Positions 23,943 through 33,897 of a DNA stretch of 47,146 nt are shown here, piece after piece. The notes under the pieces are model-generated. The model was not told the DNA's origin and did no database searches. It was given only the letters and a program-made list of their open reading frames with translations. The position numbers were made by a program, and so were the translations under genes. This stretch comes from Phocaeicola plebeius (lineage in GTDB: Bacteria; Bacteroidota; Bacteroidia; Bacteroidales; Bacteroidaceae): the NCBI GenBank assembly GCA_004558305.1, contig SFDG01000007.1:1-47146 (forward strand). The letters run 5' to 3'. The number at the start of each line of letters is the position of its first letter. The first letter of the stretch is position 1.

Positions 23943-25154
23943 TTACTTCGTGCGGATTTTATAGCCGGCTACACCATAGTACAGAATGAACAGGAAGCAG
24001 GGGAGGCAGAGCCAGTAGGCTTGCTGGGCCCCTACCATATCTTTCAGCCAACCGTAGAGGGTGGGGATGACGGCACCGCCGAACATGGCCATGATCAGCA
24101 GGGAAGAACCGGCTTTGGTGAACTTGCCGAGGTCGGCCATTGCCAGCGGCCACAGGGCCGGCCACATGAGGGAGCAACCCAAGGCCATGAAGGAGATGAA
24201 GTAGATGGACATTTCGGCCGGAGTGAGCACTACCAACAGCGAACCGATGATGGCCAGCCAGGAACAGATCTTCAGGGCAGCGGCCTGGCTCAGGTATTTC
24301 GGAATGAAGATGATACCGCAGATGTAACCGATAACGATGCCGATGGGGGCAATCCACGCATAGTTGGCGGCACCCGGAAGGCCGAGCGAGTTGGCGTAGT
24401 CAACCAGTGTACCCAAAGAAACGGTCTCCACACCTACATAGAGGAACAGGGCCAGACAGCCCAGCAGCAGGTGGGGGAACTGCATGACGGAAGTCTTTCC
24501 GGCAGCATAGGGACAAGCGTCGGCATTGTCGTCGCTTTCGTCTTCACCGGCGGCTTTCACTTCGGGCAGCGGAGCCATGAAGGCCATGATACCCAGTACG
24601 ATGAAGGCAGCAATGATGATGTAGAAGGCCTTGTCGAGGTCTTCAATCTGGATGAGGCTGACATCCTTGCCCAGCAGCCATACGATAAAGAGGCTGGGGA
24701 TGGGCCACGCCAGCTTGTTGCAGATACCCATGATACTGATACGCTTGGCGGCACTGTCCAACGGACCGAGAATCGTGATGTAGGGGTTGACGGATGCCTG
24801 CAGATAGGCATTGGCACCACCGCTGACGAACGAGGCCAGCAGGAACAGCGTGAAGCTGCGTTCGGCAGCCGAAAGAATAAAGAGGTAGAAGGCTACGGCA
24901 AAGATGAAGAACGAAAGACTCATGGTCTTCTTGTAGCCGATGGCCTTGATGGTGAGTCCTGCCGGATAGCCGAACACTAAGAAGGGGATGAAGGTGGCGG
25001 CAATAATCAGGTAGGAAGCGGCATTGGAGATGCCTAAGGACCCTTGCAGTACCGGTACCAGCAGGGAGTTGATGCCCAGAGCGAATCCGATGGCAAAGAA
25101 CATAATTCCGATGAATGACAGGGGAATCAGGAAACTGTTTTTGGTTTGACTCAT
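23943..25154 (-). CDS. FHS-type sugar MFS transporter (glucose/galactose/fucose permease family)
   Basis: Inner-membrane importer of 403 aa with about 12 helices. The N-terminus MSQTKNSFLIPLSFIGIMFFAIGFALGIN and the segment GGANAYLQASVNPYI are typical of the fucose-hexose-symporter group, which uses proton symport. A central acidic loop (GEDESDDNADACP) divides the two halves. It is the last gene of the PUL but has its own -7 box at 25186 and a terminator on each side, so it can be expressed alone. With GH3 upstream, glucose is the likely cargo. Confidence 0.85.
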   Translation of the reverse strand: MSQTKNSFLIPLSFIGIMFFAIGFALGINSLLVPVLQGSLGISNAASYLIIAATFIPFLVFGYPAGLTIKAIGYKKTMSLSFFIFAVAFYLFILSAAERSFTLFLLASFVSGGANAYLQASVNPYITILGPLDSAAKRISIMGICNKLAWPIPSLFIVWLLGKDVSLIQIEDLDKAFYIIIAAFIVLGIMAFMAPLPEVKAAGEDESDDNADACPYAAGKTSVMQFPHLLLGCLALFLYVGVETVSLGTLVDYANSLGLPGAANYAWIAPIGIVIGYICGIIFIPKYLSQAAALKICSWLAIIGSLLVVLTPAEMSIYFISFMALGCSLMWPALWPLAMADLGKFTKAGSSLLIMAMFGGAVIPTLYGWLKDMVGAQQAYWLCLPCFLFILYYGVAGYKIRTK

Positions 25155-25185
25155 GTTAGGTAAGGTTTAAAGTTAATATAATGCA

Positions 25186-25193
25186 CAAAGGTA
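25186..25193 (-). promoter_or_regulatory. -7 element of the MFS gene
   Basis: CAAAGGTA on the plus strand is TACCTTTG on the minus strand, about 32 nt before the start codon. No TTG at the usual spacing. Confidence 0.5.
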
Positions 25194-25208
25194 GTAAAAT
25201 AAATGAAG

Positions 25209-25240
25209 AATTTAAAATTTAAAATTTAAAATTTAAAATG
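25209..25240. repeat. AATTTAAA tandem repeat with GATGAATGAGG tail
   Basis: About four units of the 8-mer TTTAAAAT, followed by GAGGGATGAAGAATGATG-like sequence to about 25268. The same A/T element and tail occur at 46809-46950 and 47007-47060. The rest of the gap from 25270 to 25340 shows no gene. Confidence 0.65.
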
Positions 25241-25348
25241 AGGGATGAAGAATGATGAATGAGGAATGAAAAAATAACGGAGGAATTAGGGTTCTGTCAT
25301 CCGCAAAGTTGTCTGTCGCTTATTTATGCGAGATACATACATCAATTC

Positions 25349-25391
25349 GCATGAAAATAGGAGCCACCGAAGTAGCTCCTATGATTCATGC
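25349..25391 (-). terminator. Terminator between GH3 and the MFS gene
   Basis: ATAGGAGC (25357-25364) pairs with GCTCCTAT (25375-25382). The inner AC-TTCG-GT gives a stable tetraloop on the minus strand, and TTTTC follows the inner stem. Outer arms GCATGAA (25349-25355) and TTCATGC (25385-25391) extend the stem. Confidence 0.75.
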
Positions 25392-25458
25392 AACATGAAA
25401 ATATTGCCATCTCCTGAAACATAATCTTTACCTATTGAGGGAACAATTTTCTTGTACC

Positions 25459-27792
25459 TTAATTATCTTTGTTGGCTGTTGACCACTGATAGGTGTCCGT
25501 ACAGTGGATATGGATGGCTTGGTCGGCAATCATCAGGCAGAAGTCGCCTTCTTCCAATACCCATTTGCAGTCGTAACCTACGAAAGCCAGATCGTCGGCT
25601 TTCAGGTCAAAGGTCACTGTCTTGGTCTCGCCGGGCTGCAGCTCCACTTTGTCGAAGGCACGCAATCGTCTGCCGTCGGGCACCATACTGGCAATGAGGT
25701 CGCTGCTGAACAACAGCACGCTCTCTTTGCCTGCCACCTTTCCTGTGTTCGTGACGTTTACACTTACCTGTATCACATCGCCCTTGCGGAACTGGTCTTT
25801 CGAAACCTTCAGGTTGCTGTATTGGTAGGTGGTGTAACTCATGCCCTGTCCGAAGCCCCACTGCTGCGTAATCTTGGCATTGTAGTCGTAGGCACCTTCC
25901 ATGGTTGATACCTCTTCGCTCTTCTTGAAATCATAGTTGTTGAGTGAGTTGATTTCTTTCGGATAGGTGTATGGCATCTTGCCACTGAAGTTGGCCTGCC
26001 CTGACACCAGATGGGCCAATGCATCGCCGCCCATGTTGCCTGGCAGGAAGATGTCGATGACCCCTTTTGCCAATGGTTCGATGTCGGCAATCAATCGTGG
26101 ACGGCCTTCGTTCAGTACCAGGATGATCGGTTTGCCGCTTGTGGCCAAGGCTTTCACCAGATTGCGTTGGTTGTCAGAGAGCCACAGGTCGGTCAGGTTG
26201 CCCGGTGTTTCGGTGTAGGAGTTTTCGCCGATACATGCTACGATGACATCTGCTTCTCGGGCAGCAGCTACGGCTTTTTCGATAGTGGGTTCGTTCTCTT
26301 CCCAATATTTGCCTTGCTCGTTGTAGGTCACACCCTGTTCAAGGATAATGTTTTCCTTGCCGTAAACATTGCAGAATGCTTCGTAAATGGTGTTATACTT
26401 GCCTGCAAACTCATCGGTACGGTGTCCTTGCCAGGTATAGCTCCATCCCCCGTTTAAGCACCGCATCTGGTTGGCATTAGGTCCTGTGAGGAGGATTTTC
26501 TTGCCTTTGGCCAGCGGCAGTATGCTGTCATCGTTCTTCAAAAGTACCATACTCTCAGTGGCACCTTGCAGGGAAAGATCTGCAAACTCCTTACCGCCAA
26601 ACTTGGGATAGTTCTTGAGCTTCTGCGTGGGATGCTCGAAAAGATCCAGACGGTATTTCATGCGGAGCACGCGCCGACAAGCATCGTCGATGCGGCTCAT
26701 CGGTACCTTGCCTTCGTTCACCAGTTCAATCAGGTAGCCACAGGCATCGGCTGAATAGGGTTCCATCACCATATCAATACCGGCGTTGATGGCAATTCGA
26801 AGGGCATCCTTCTTGTCTTTGGCGATCATTTCGCGCGTATATAAGTTGTTTACGTCGGCCCAGTCGGTGATGAGGACTCCGTCCCAGCCGGTCTCTTCCT
26901 TTAGCCAACCGGTCAGGATTTGCTGGTTGGCATGCATAGGCATACCGTTGACCGATGCTGAGTTGACCATCACGGTAAGAGCACCTGCCTGTATGCCGGC
27001 CAGGAACGGAGCGAAATGCTTCTCACGCAATTCTGACGGCGAGATGTAGGCCGGTGTACGGTCCTTACCCGTCCAGGGTACACCATAGCCCATGAAATGC
27101 TTCATGGACGTGGCGATGTGATACTGGTCGATGTGGTTGGGGTCGTCACCTTGAAATCCCAGCACCATGGCGCGTCCCATCTCTGCGCTGAGGTAGCAGT
27201 CTTCGCCAAAGTTCTCCCAGATGCGTGGCCAACGGGCATCGCGACCGAGGTCAACGGTAGGGCTGTACGTCCAGGGTACACTCACGGCACGTGTTTCGTA
27301 GGCGGTGGCTTCGGCCGATTGGCGTGCTATCTCGCGATTGAAGGTGGCAGCCACGTTGATGTTCTGTGGGAAAAGGGTTCCCCCCTGCGTGTAGGTGGAT
27401 CCGTGGTTCTGGTCGAGGCCGAAGACGCAGGGAATGCCTATTCGCTTCATCGATATTTTCTGGATCTGTGCCATATACGTCTCCCACTGCTCGGCTGTGG
27501 GGGCACACGTGTTGGGCGCATTCAGAATCGATCCTATCTTGTATAGTGACAGGAGGGAGTCGGTCTTGTGCTCATCGATATGGAATACGCCATCCTTGTC
27601 ATTGCTGCCGAAGAGGTCGGTCACCAGTTCCATCATCTGTCCTACCTTCTCTTCCAGTGTCATCTTCTTTAAGGTTTGCTCGACCTGAGCTTCTACCTTC
27701 ACATCGCTTTTGATCACCTGATTGCTGGCAGACCCGTTGAGGGTCATTGCCAACAAAGAGGCTGATACTACTAATGTCTTCATCTGTTTCAT
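25459..27792 (-). CDS. GH3 beta-glucosidase
   Basis: Exported glycoside hydrolase family 3 enzyme (777 aa) that would release glucose from beta-linked gluco-oligosaccharides. The signal peptide is MKQMKTLVVSASLLAMTLNGSAS. The N-terminal barrel carries KHFMGYG and the nucleophile D310 in VLITDWADV. The second domain has a candidate acid/base E523 in IGENSYTETPGN. A C-terminal fibronectin-III-like domain follows (QVSVNVTNTGKVAGKESVLLF). The frame opens at a TTG (27819) that overlaps the upstream gene; the ATG at 27792 gives the better signal peptide. Periplasmic location is inferred because there is no lipobox. Confidence 0.92.
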   Translation of the reverse strand: MKQMKTLVVSASLLAMTLNGSASNQVIKSDVKVEAQVEQTLKKMTLEEKVGQMMELVTDLFGSNDKDGVFHIDEHKTDSLLSLYKIGSILNAPNTCAPTAEQWETYMAQIQKISMKRIGIPCVFGLDQNHGSTYTQGGTLFPQNINVAATFNREIARQSAEATAYETRAVSVPWTYSPTVDLGRDARWPRIWENFGEDCYLSAEMGRAMVLGFQGDDPNHIDQYHIATSMKHFMGYGVPWTGKDRTPAYISPSELREKHFAPFLAGIQAGALTVMVNSASVNGMPMHANQQILTGWLKEETGWDGVLITDWADVNNLYTREMIAKDKKDALRIAINAGIDMVMEPYSADACGYLIELVNEGKVPMSRIDDACRRVLRMKYRLDLFEHPTQKLKNYPKFGGKEFADLSLQGATESMVLLKNDDSILPLAKGKKILLTGPNANQMRCLNGGWSYTWQGHRTDEFAGKYNTIYEAFCNVYGKENIILEQGVTYNEQGKYWEENEPTIEKAVAAAREADVIVACIGENSYTETPGNLTDLWLSDNQRNLVKALATSGKPIILVLNEGRPRLIADIEPLAKGVIDIFLPGNMGGDALAHLVSGQANFSGKMPYTYPKEINSLNNYDFKKSEEVSTMEGAYDYNAKITQQWGFGQGMSYTTYQYSNLKVSKDQFRKGDVIQVSVNVTNTGKVAGKESVLLFSSDLIASMVPDGRRLRAFDKVELQPGETKTVTFDLKADDLAFVGYDCKWVLEEGDFCLMIADQAIHIHCTDTYQWSTANKDN

Positions 27793-27811
27793 ATTTTCTT
27801 TGATTCTTTCA

Positions 27812-28807
27812 TTATTCAATCGTCACTTTCTTGACGGTATAGCCGTCACCCACAATAAGAAGTCCGTTCTGTTCGGTCAACAGCTGGATGGACAAATCGG
27901 TCAGCACAAACTCCCAAGTAGCGGGACCATTCACGGCGATGTCTCCACGCTCAGGATCGCCTTTACCAGTCAGCAGATTGTTCCACCAGGATGTGGTGGC
28001 AGTGCCCTGGCCATTGCCATCGACATAGACACGCAACACCCTGTCGGCCTTTGCTTTCTCAAGGAAGGTATCCTTCAGGACATCGAAAGGAGTTCCCCAG
28101 GTAACGGCAAATTCGCCTTCCCAAAGTACGGTTTCCATCGACGGCTTTGGCTCGGTAGTGACTTTGATAGTACCTCCAGGAAATGCCACACCCTCCTTGT
28201 CAACCAGTGTGATGGCATAGTCGCCATTCTGTAATGCAGGAGCGGTGAGCTTCAGGGCAGTGCCCTCTTCTGCTATCTCGAACGCTACTTCCTTTCCATC
28301 TACCAGTACTTTGGCGACGGTTTCGAGGTTCTTGCACTTGTGAATGGTGGTTGATTCGCCCGGTGCTACCCACAGTTCTGCGGCACTGGTGCCAAGAGTG
28401 GGGTCATCGGCCGCCGGTGTGACGGTGACATTCAAAGTGCGCGATGTGGTTTTTCCTATTGTGGTGGTAGCCACGATTTTCAACACATGACTGCCCACGG
28501 GAAGAGGCTGGTCGATGGTGTTTCCTTCGGCTATCTGATGGTCATCAAGGAGCCAAGTAACGGTGGTGAACTGAGTGGGCGTTACTTTGATTTCCAACTT
28601 GTAGTTGGTCTTACGGTCCAGCTTTGAATCAGCCAAATCGGTATTCAGAATACGTGGTTCGTCATTTTCGGACACGGTATAAAAAGGATCGTTGTCGGAC
28701 GAACAAGACGACAAGGTGGATGTGCCTGCAATAGCCAGGTTCACGGCGAAGAGCAGCATCAACGCCTTCACGACGTTGCTCTTGTATTGTTTCATAATCT
28801 TATTCAT
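27812..28807 (-). CDS. SusE/F-position surface glycan-binding lipoprotein
   Basis: Lipoprotein of 331 aa with lipobox Cys35 in TLSSCSSDND; the acidic residues right after Cys favour export to the cell surface. Two Ig/PKD-like modules (about 50-135 and 138-220) lead to a C-terminal beta-rich domain starting METVLWEGEFAVTWG, with several tryptophans suited to sugar stacking. It directly follows susD and precedes GH3, the usual place of a surface glycan-binding protein. The fold is typical, but no exact family is claimed and the ligand is inferred from the neighbours. Confidence 0.75.
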   Translation of the reverse strand: MNKIMKQYKSNVVKALMLLFAVNLAIAGTSTLSSCSSDNDPFYTVSENDEPRILNTDLADSKLDRKTNYKLEIKVTPTQFTTVTWLLDDHQIAEGNTIDQPLPVGSHVLKIVATTTIGKTTSRTLNVTVTPAADDPTLGTSAAELWVAPGESTTIHKCKNLETVAKVLVDGKEVAFEIAEEGTALKLTAPALQNGDYAITLVDKEGVAFPGGTIKVTTEPKPSMETVLWEGEFAVTWGTPFDVLKDTFLEKAKADRVLRVYVDGNGQGTATTSWWNNLLTGKGDPERGDIAVNGPATWEFVLTDLSIQLLTEQNGLLIVGDGYTVKKVTIE

Positions 28808-28855
28808 AATTAAAAATTTCGTTCTATATGATTGCTGTAATGATTGTTCTGAAGC

Positions 28856-30628
28856 TTACTGGATATAACCCTTTCCGAACGGGGGATTGAAGTCGGACTG
28901 AAGGTTTACATCACTTGTGTCCCACCACAGACGTTTGTGCCAGTCGTCCGTACCGCCCATGCGACTGATGGCTGCCTGATAGTTGATGCTGTTATACTGG
29001 GCTTCCAACTCAGGATACTGCAAACGAGTAGGCATTGACATGTCAGGATCGGTGTAGGTAAAACCGTTCTTGGCAAAGCGGCTCCGGTCCAGAATGGCAG
29101 GATAGTCTGAGCGTCGCAAGTTGGCCCACCCCTCTGAGGGATTCATCATGTGCAGAATCCATGCCTGTGTATTGATGGTTTCCTTCGGGTTGTCACCGAG
29201 CGGATTGTTCGCAAGGAAAGCATCGATCTCATCGTCCGAAATCTTGTTGGAAGTGAGATAATAGTTGTTAAGCAGCTGCATGGAAGCCCGCACACCGGCC
29301 TCGTAGTGGCTCTGAGCATCACCGCTGACATTCCAGCCCTTGGTCTTGGCCTCGGCCAGCAGGAACTCCACTTCGGCATAGCTGATCAGGTCACCGGGAC
29401 AGTCGGGCATTTCAAAGTCTATGTTCAGGATAGGGCGTCCCGCTCTTGCAATGTAATCAGAGTTCCCATAGGTGTTCTCGTCTTGTTCGGCAAGGGTCTT
29501 CAAGGTGGGAAGATGGTCTATCGGAGTCACATTCATCCAGTCTGTGTACCAGGCAGCCCCCGGGTTACAAGGTTCCTCGCCCAGCTCATTGCTGTTGAAG
29601 TAGGCGATGAATTCATCGGTCAGGTCGATGTTCTGCTCCTTGTCGGGCTTTACCTGACTCCGCTTGATGTTGTAGTAGTGGCGACAGATACGATAGAGAC
29701 GAGGGTCATTGGTATTCTTCAACTGATAGAACAGCGTGGAACATATCATGGTAGGCGAGGTGGCATCCTGCCCATAGAGTATTTCGCCCAAAGCATTGGT
29801 ACGGAAGTCGTAGTCGTTGGCCCCATCGTAATAGGTATAAGGCGAATCGGAATAGTTGATGTAGGCATCATCGGCTGCACTTGTCAGGGTGCCTGCCAGA
29901 ACCGCCTTCTCAAACTCTTGCTGTGCTTTTTGTGGATTCACGTCAGAGATACGCATGGCATAACGCATGCGCAGTGCATTGGCATATTTTTTCCATTTAG
30001 CCACGTCACCGCCGCAGCTGGTCACATCGCCAGTGATGCGGTCGGTGCCTGTACCCAACTGTTTCTCGCAAGCATCCAGTTCTGTGAAAAACCAGTTGTA
30101 CAGCTCTTCTACCGTATCATATTTGGGCGTAGAAATGCCTTCTAAATAGCCCATTCCTGCTTCGAGACAAGGAACATCACCGTAGGTGTCGGCCAGGACG
30201 GCGGTAAGATAGACGCGGTGGATGCGAAGAGCTGCATTCAAGTTAGCCTTGTCAGCTGAATGGTGGATAGCATCCACCAGGTTTTTGATGCTGACTTCAT
30301 AGTAGCGGTCCCATATACGACGTGATTGGTCATCTTCGCGGAAGTTGGAGCCTGCATAATTGGTTACATTCCAGCCGCCGGCAAAATACTGTGGAAATCC
30401 TGATATATAGTTACGGTAGGTATCCATCAGGCTGAAGTCGCCGTAGGTTTGCAGCAAGGCAGTTGTCAACTGTGTATTGGGGTCGATGTTGCTTACCTTG
30501 GTTTCGTCGGTGTTGATACGGTTCAACGTATCGTCCGAACAAGCGGTCATGGTTACACCTGTAGCCATCAGGGTGAACGCCATCATAAAGGTACTCTTGC
30601 CCATATATTTCTTGATTCTATTGTTCAT
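28856..30628 (-). CDS. susD: SusD-like nutrient-binding outer-membrane lipoprotein
   Basis: Protein of 590 aa with lipobox Cys30 in VTMTACSDDT. Features of the SusD-like group include YISGFPQYFAGGWNVTNYAG, the helical TPR-like segments (ALRIHRVYLTAVLADTYGDVP), the LISYAEVEFLLAEA motif, and the C-terminus ending NPPFGKGYIQ. It forms the lid of the SusC channel and captures oligosaccharides. Its gene starts 21 nt before the susC end in the transcript order susC-susD. It differs clearly from the broken susD at 2572-3508. Confidence 0.93.
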   Translation of the reverse strand: MNNRIKKYMGKSTFMMAFTLMATGVTMTACSDDTLNRINTDETKVSNIDPNTQLTTALLQTYGDFSLMDTYRNYISGFPQYFAGGWNVTNYAGSNFREDDQSRRIWDRYYEVSIKNLVDAIHHSADKANLNAALRIHRVYLTAVLADTYGDVPCLEAGMGYLEGISTPKYDTVEELYNWFFTELDACEKQLGTGTDRITGDVTSCGGDVAKWKKYANALRMRYAMRISDVNPQKAQQEFEKAVLAGTLTSAADDAYINYSDSPYTYYDGANDYDFRTNALGEILYGQDATSPTMICSTLFYQLKNTNDPRLYRICRHYYNIKRSQVKPDKEQNIDLTDEFIAYFNSNELGEEPCNPGAAWYTDWMNVTPIDHLPTLKTLAEQDENTYGNSDYIARAGRPILNIDFEMPDCPGDLISYAEVEFLLAEAKTKGWNVSGDAQSHYEAGVRASMQLLNNYYLTSNKISDDEIDAFLANNPLGDNPKETINTQAWILHMMNPSEGWANLRRSDYPAILDRSRFAKNGFTYTDPDMSMPTRLQYPELEAQYNSINYQAAISRMGGTDDWHKRLWWDTSDVNLQSDFNPPFGKGYIQ

Positions 30629-30649
30629 TGTTATATACTTGTTTAAAAG

Positions 30650-33600
30650 TTAGAACTTCACGTTTATGTTAAAGCCATAGCTCCTGCGGGAAGGCAGTGA
30701 ACCATATTCCAGGCCGAGGCCGGAGGTGTTGTAGCTGGAGTCGGGATCAATGTTCGGAATATGCTTCCAGACGATGAACGGGTTGCGGGCTACGAACGAT
30801 ACGTTCAATGACTTGAAATACTTACCCAGCATGTTTTCGGGGAAGGTGTAGCCAAGGGTAATCTCGCGGCATTTCACATACGAGTTGTCGTAAACGAACG
30901 CGCTTTGTACGCTGTTGGCAATGTGCTTCCAATAGTCTTCCGGATTCACAGCTATGTCGTTCGTACGATAGCTTCCGTCACCATTGTCAATGACACCGTC
31001 TGCCACAAAGCCCCTACAGTTGCCGGATGCACGCCATGCCGCCAGATCCATGCCCGATGCCTTGCGGTTCTCTTCGGACGAATACCACTCTTCGCGCCCA
31101 GTTAGTGTTCCTTTTGCCTTACCCGTCTGGTAGGCCGATCGCATGGACATCGAATAGATATCAGCACCCACCTTCACGTCGAACGAGGCTGAAAGCCGGA
31201 AGTTCTTGTACGAGAATGTGGTGTAGAAACCGCCGGTCCAATCCCAGGATGAATTACCGATGGTCTTTATCTCTTGGTCCACTTTGGGCAGACCCGTCTC
31301 GCCATCAATGATGACCTGTCCTTTTTCGTTATACAGCAAATCGTGGCCACGTATGGCACCATAGTTCTCGCCTACCTGTGCACCGACCGATACACCGCAC
31401 CAGTAGGCTTTGGCCAATTCAAAGTAGTCCATACCATCGGTGAGCGACTTCACCTTATTGGAGTTCTTTGAAAAGTTTACCCCTAAATCCCATGCAAAAT
31501 CCTTCACTTGAAGGGCACGTCCGTTGACGGATATTTCAATACCCTTGTTTTGAATTTCACCGGCATTGATCAGGCGGTAGGCGTAGCCCGATGTCGTGGT
31601 GGAAGCCAGACTAAGAATCTGGTTCTTTGAATTCTGGTTATAATAAGTGATGTCCAAGCCCATGCGACCGTTGAACAGTTTCGTTTCCAGACCCAATTCG
31701 TACGACCCTGTCATGGTGGGTTTCAGGTCCTTGTTCGGCTGGGTGGAGTTGCTGATCATGCCGATGGTATAGCCGGCATAGCTGTACTTGCCAGTGGTAT
31801 AGTTGAGTGCCAATTGGTAAGGATCGGTATCACTACCTACCTTTGCCCATGATGCACGTATCTTACCATAGTTGATGAATCTCTTGTTCTTGATAAATTC
31901 GGAAAACACCAAACTTCCCGACACCGAGGGGTAAACGTAGGTGTTGTTGCTGACAGGCAGTGTGGACGACTTGTCACCACGGAGGGTAGCCTCCAAATAA
32001 TAGGTGTGGCGGTAGCCTAAGCTGGCACTGGCATAGAGCGAGCTGATCTGCTTTTTGTACATGTTCTCGCGCGTGGTCTGCTCTTCGTAGTTCATGATAT
32101 TCTTGATACCATTCATCTGCTGGTTCAGCCCTACGTTGGTGATGGTTTTGTTATTGACTTTGAAGATATTTCCACCAGCGGTTGCGTTGATATCGAGGTC
32201 GCCCCACGAGTTGCTGTAAAGAGCCAGCAGCTCGGCATTCAGCGTACGGTTGTTGAAAATCTGTTCGGTCAGTTTGCCGGCAGGTGTTCCGGGCGTTGTT
32301 TTTGCAATGAAGTCTTCAAAGTTCATGTTGTTGATATCAGTGCCTATGGTGCCCTGCAGCTTGAAATGCTGGTTGACATTCCAGATAGCCTTCCCCGTGA
32401 AGCGGAACATATCTTTGTCGGACGTGTTTCCGTTCTTATACAGATCCCAGTAGGGATTTCTGTTATACTGGTCATTACCGTTCCAGTTCTGGTAGTTACC
32501 ATCGGCATCTTCATAGTTTTTCAGCCATGCCTGGTCGTATGTGCCTGCCAATGTCATGAGGTTCTTGCCGACATTGCTTTGCGAGTCGCCCAGCGCAGGA
32601 CGGTTCTTCACCTTCTCACGTGTATAGTTGGCGGAAAAGTCGAAGTCAACCGGACCTACTGAAGTGTTTACACGCAGGTTGAAGTTGTCGCGATTCATAT
32701 GGGTGTTCGGTACAATGTCCTTGTTGCGCATGTCGGTCATCGAGAAGCGCATACCGGTTTTGCCTGAATTGACAGAAAGAATAGCGGTATTCTGCATGGT
32801 GAAACCAGTTTTGAAGAAGTCGGATGCATTGTTGGGGTGCATCATGAAAGGACGTTCAACGCCATCAAAGTACTTGAACATGAAGTTGTCGGCCTTGGGA
32901 CCCCAGCTGGAATTCGTACCTGCGACGCTTGAGGTGGGCAACTCGCCATTGTAGCCTGCGCCATAGATCTCCTGGATGTCATCCCACTTGGCCAGTTGTG
33001 TGTCGAATGTGTATGAACCGTTATACTCTACACTCACCTTGTCTTGTTCGGCCTTCTTTGTAGTAATCAGGATGACACCGTGTGAAGCACGACTACCATA
33101 AAGTGCTGAGGCGGCAGGACCTTTCAGTACGGTCATGGTTTCGATATCATCGGGGTTAATGGCTGAGATACCATCGCCGAGGTCATAGCCGCCGCTTTCC
33201 CCGGCACTGCCGAAGTTGGTGTTGTCCAAGGGTACACCGTCCACAACATACAGCGGCTGGTTGTTGCCCGACATTTCGGTGTTACCACGCAGCAATACAC
33301 GGGTGGAACCTGAAGCACCACCGGCCGTATTCTGCACTACGAGTCCTGCTACCTTACCTGACAGTGAGTTAATGACATTAGTCTCTTTTGCCTTGGTGAG
33401 TTCTTCACCCTTCACTTCATCGAGGCCATATCCCAATGCCTTGCGGTCGCGCTTGATGCCAAGAGCTGTGACCACCACTTCGTCCAACGCTTGTCCGTCT
33501 TCTTGCAAGGTGATGCTCATGCCTTGAGTCGCTTTTACCATGATGGTTTTGTAGCCGATATAGCTGATTTCGAGTGTGGCGCCAGGCTGGCAACTGACGG

Positions 33601-33826
33601 TGAAGTTTCCATCCATATCGGTAATAGTACCGCTTGTTGTACCCACTACCTTGATGCTCGCACCGATTAGAGGTTCACCTGTCTCATCCATTACCATTCC
33701 TTTAATGTCCTGATCTTGCAGAACGCTCATCACGGAACTGTTTGCTGGTGCAGCAACACCACCAGACACAGAGGTCCACGTTAGTCCCGCTCCAAGCAGA
33801 CTGAGTAACATAGTTTTTTTTCTCAT
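30650..33826 (-). CDS. susC: SusC-like TonB-dependent oligosaccharide transporter
   Basis: Outer-membrane channel of 1058 aa. A signal peptide of about 25 residues is followed by a carboxypeptidase-D-like domain (DIKGMVMDETGEPLIGAS ... YIGYKTIMV), a TonB-box region (LDEVVVTALGIKRDRKALGY), the plug (VLLRGNTEMSGNNQPLYVVD, then MTVLKGPAASALYGSRASHG), and a 22-strand barrel ending in SYGFNINVKF. All parts are intact, so it is functional by sequence. It uses TonB energy to bring oligosaccharides into the periplasm. It is the third gene of the PUL, 71 nt after GH5. Confidence 0.95.
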   Translation of the reverse strand: MRKKTMLLSLLGAGLTWTSVSGGVAAPANSSVMSVLQDQDIKGMVMDETGEPLIGASIKVVGTTSGTITDMDGNFTVSCQPGATLEISYIGYKTIMVKATQGMSITLQEDGQALDEVVVTALGIKRDRKALGYGLDEVKGEELTKAKETNVINSLSGKVAGLVVQNTAGGASGSTRVLLRGNTEMSGNNQPLYVVDGVPLDNTNFGSAGESGGYDLGDGISAINPDDIETMTVLKGPAASALYGSRASHGVILITTKKAEQDKVSVEYNGSYTFDTQLAKWDDIQEIYGAGYNGELPTSSVAGTNSSWGPKADNFMFKYFDGVERPFMMHPNNASDFFKTGFTMQNTAILSVNSGKTGMRFSMTDMRNKDIVPNTHMNRDNFNLRVNTSVGPVDFDFSANYTREKVKNRPALGDSQSNVGKNLMTLAGTYDQAWLKNYEDADGNYQNWNGNDQYNRNPYWDLYKNGNTSDKDMFRFTGKAIWNVNQHFKLQGTIGTDINNMNFEDFIAKTTPGTPAGKLTEQIFNNRTLNAELLALYSNSWGDLDINATAGGNIFKVNNKTITNVGLNQQMNGIKNIMNYEEQTTRENMYKKQISSLYASASLGYRHTYYLEATLRGDKSSTLPVSNNTYVYPSVSGSLVFSEFIKNKRFINYGKIRASWAKVGSDTDPYQLALNYTTGKYSYAGYTIGMISNSTQPNKDLKPTMTGSYELGLETKLFNGRMGLDITYYNQNSKNQILSLASTTTSGYAYRLINAGEIQNKGIEISVNGRALQVKDFAWDLGVNFSKNSNKVKSLTDGMDYFELAKAYWCGVSVGAQVGENYGAIRGHDLLYNEKGQVIIDGETGLPKVDQEIKTIGNSSWDWTGGFYTTFSYKNFRLSASFDVKVGADIYSMSMRSAYQTGKAKGTLTGREEWYSSEENRKASGMDLAAWRASGNCRGFVADGVIDNGDGSYRTNDIAVNPEDYWKHIANSVQSAFVYDNSYVKCREITLGYTFPENMLGKYFKSLNVSFVARNPFIVWKHIPNIDPDSSYNTSGLGLEYGSLPSRRSYGFNINVKF

Positions 33827-33897
33827 AACTACAATTTAATTTTAATGATTATCCTTATTTTTATATCGTATGCTGACAAAGTCCTTGTGTAACGCCG

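Noticed and set aside
25459..27819. TTG start for the GH3 gene at 27819
   Set aside because: It would overlap the upstream lipoprotein gene and precede the signal peptide with a charged stretch; ATG 27792 is better.
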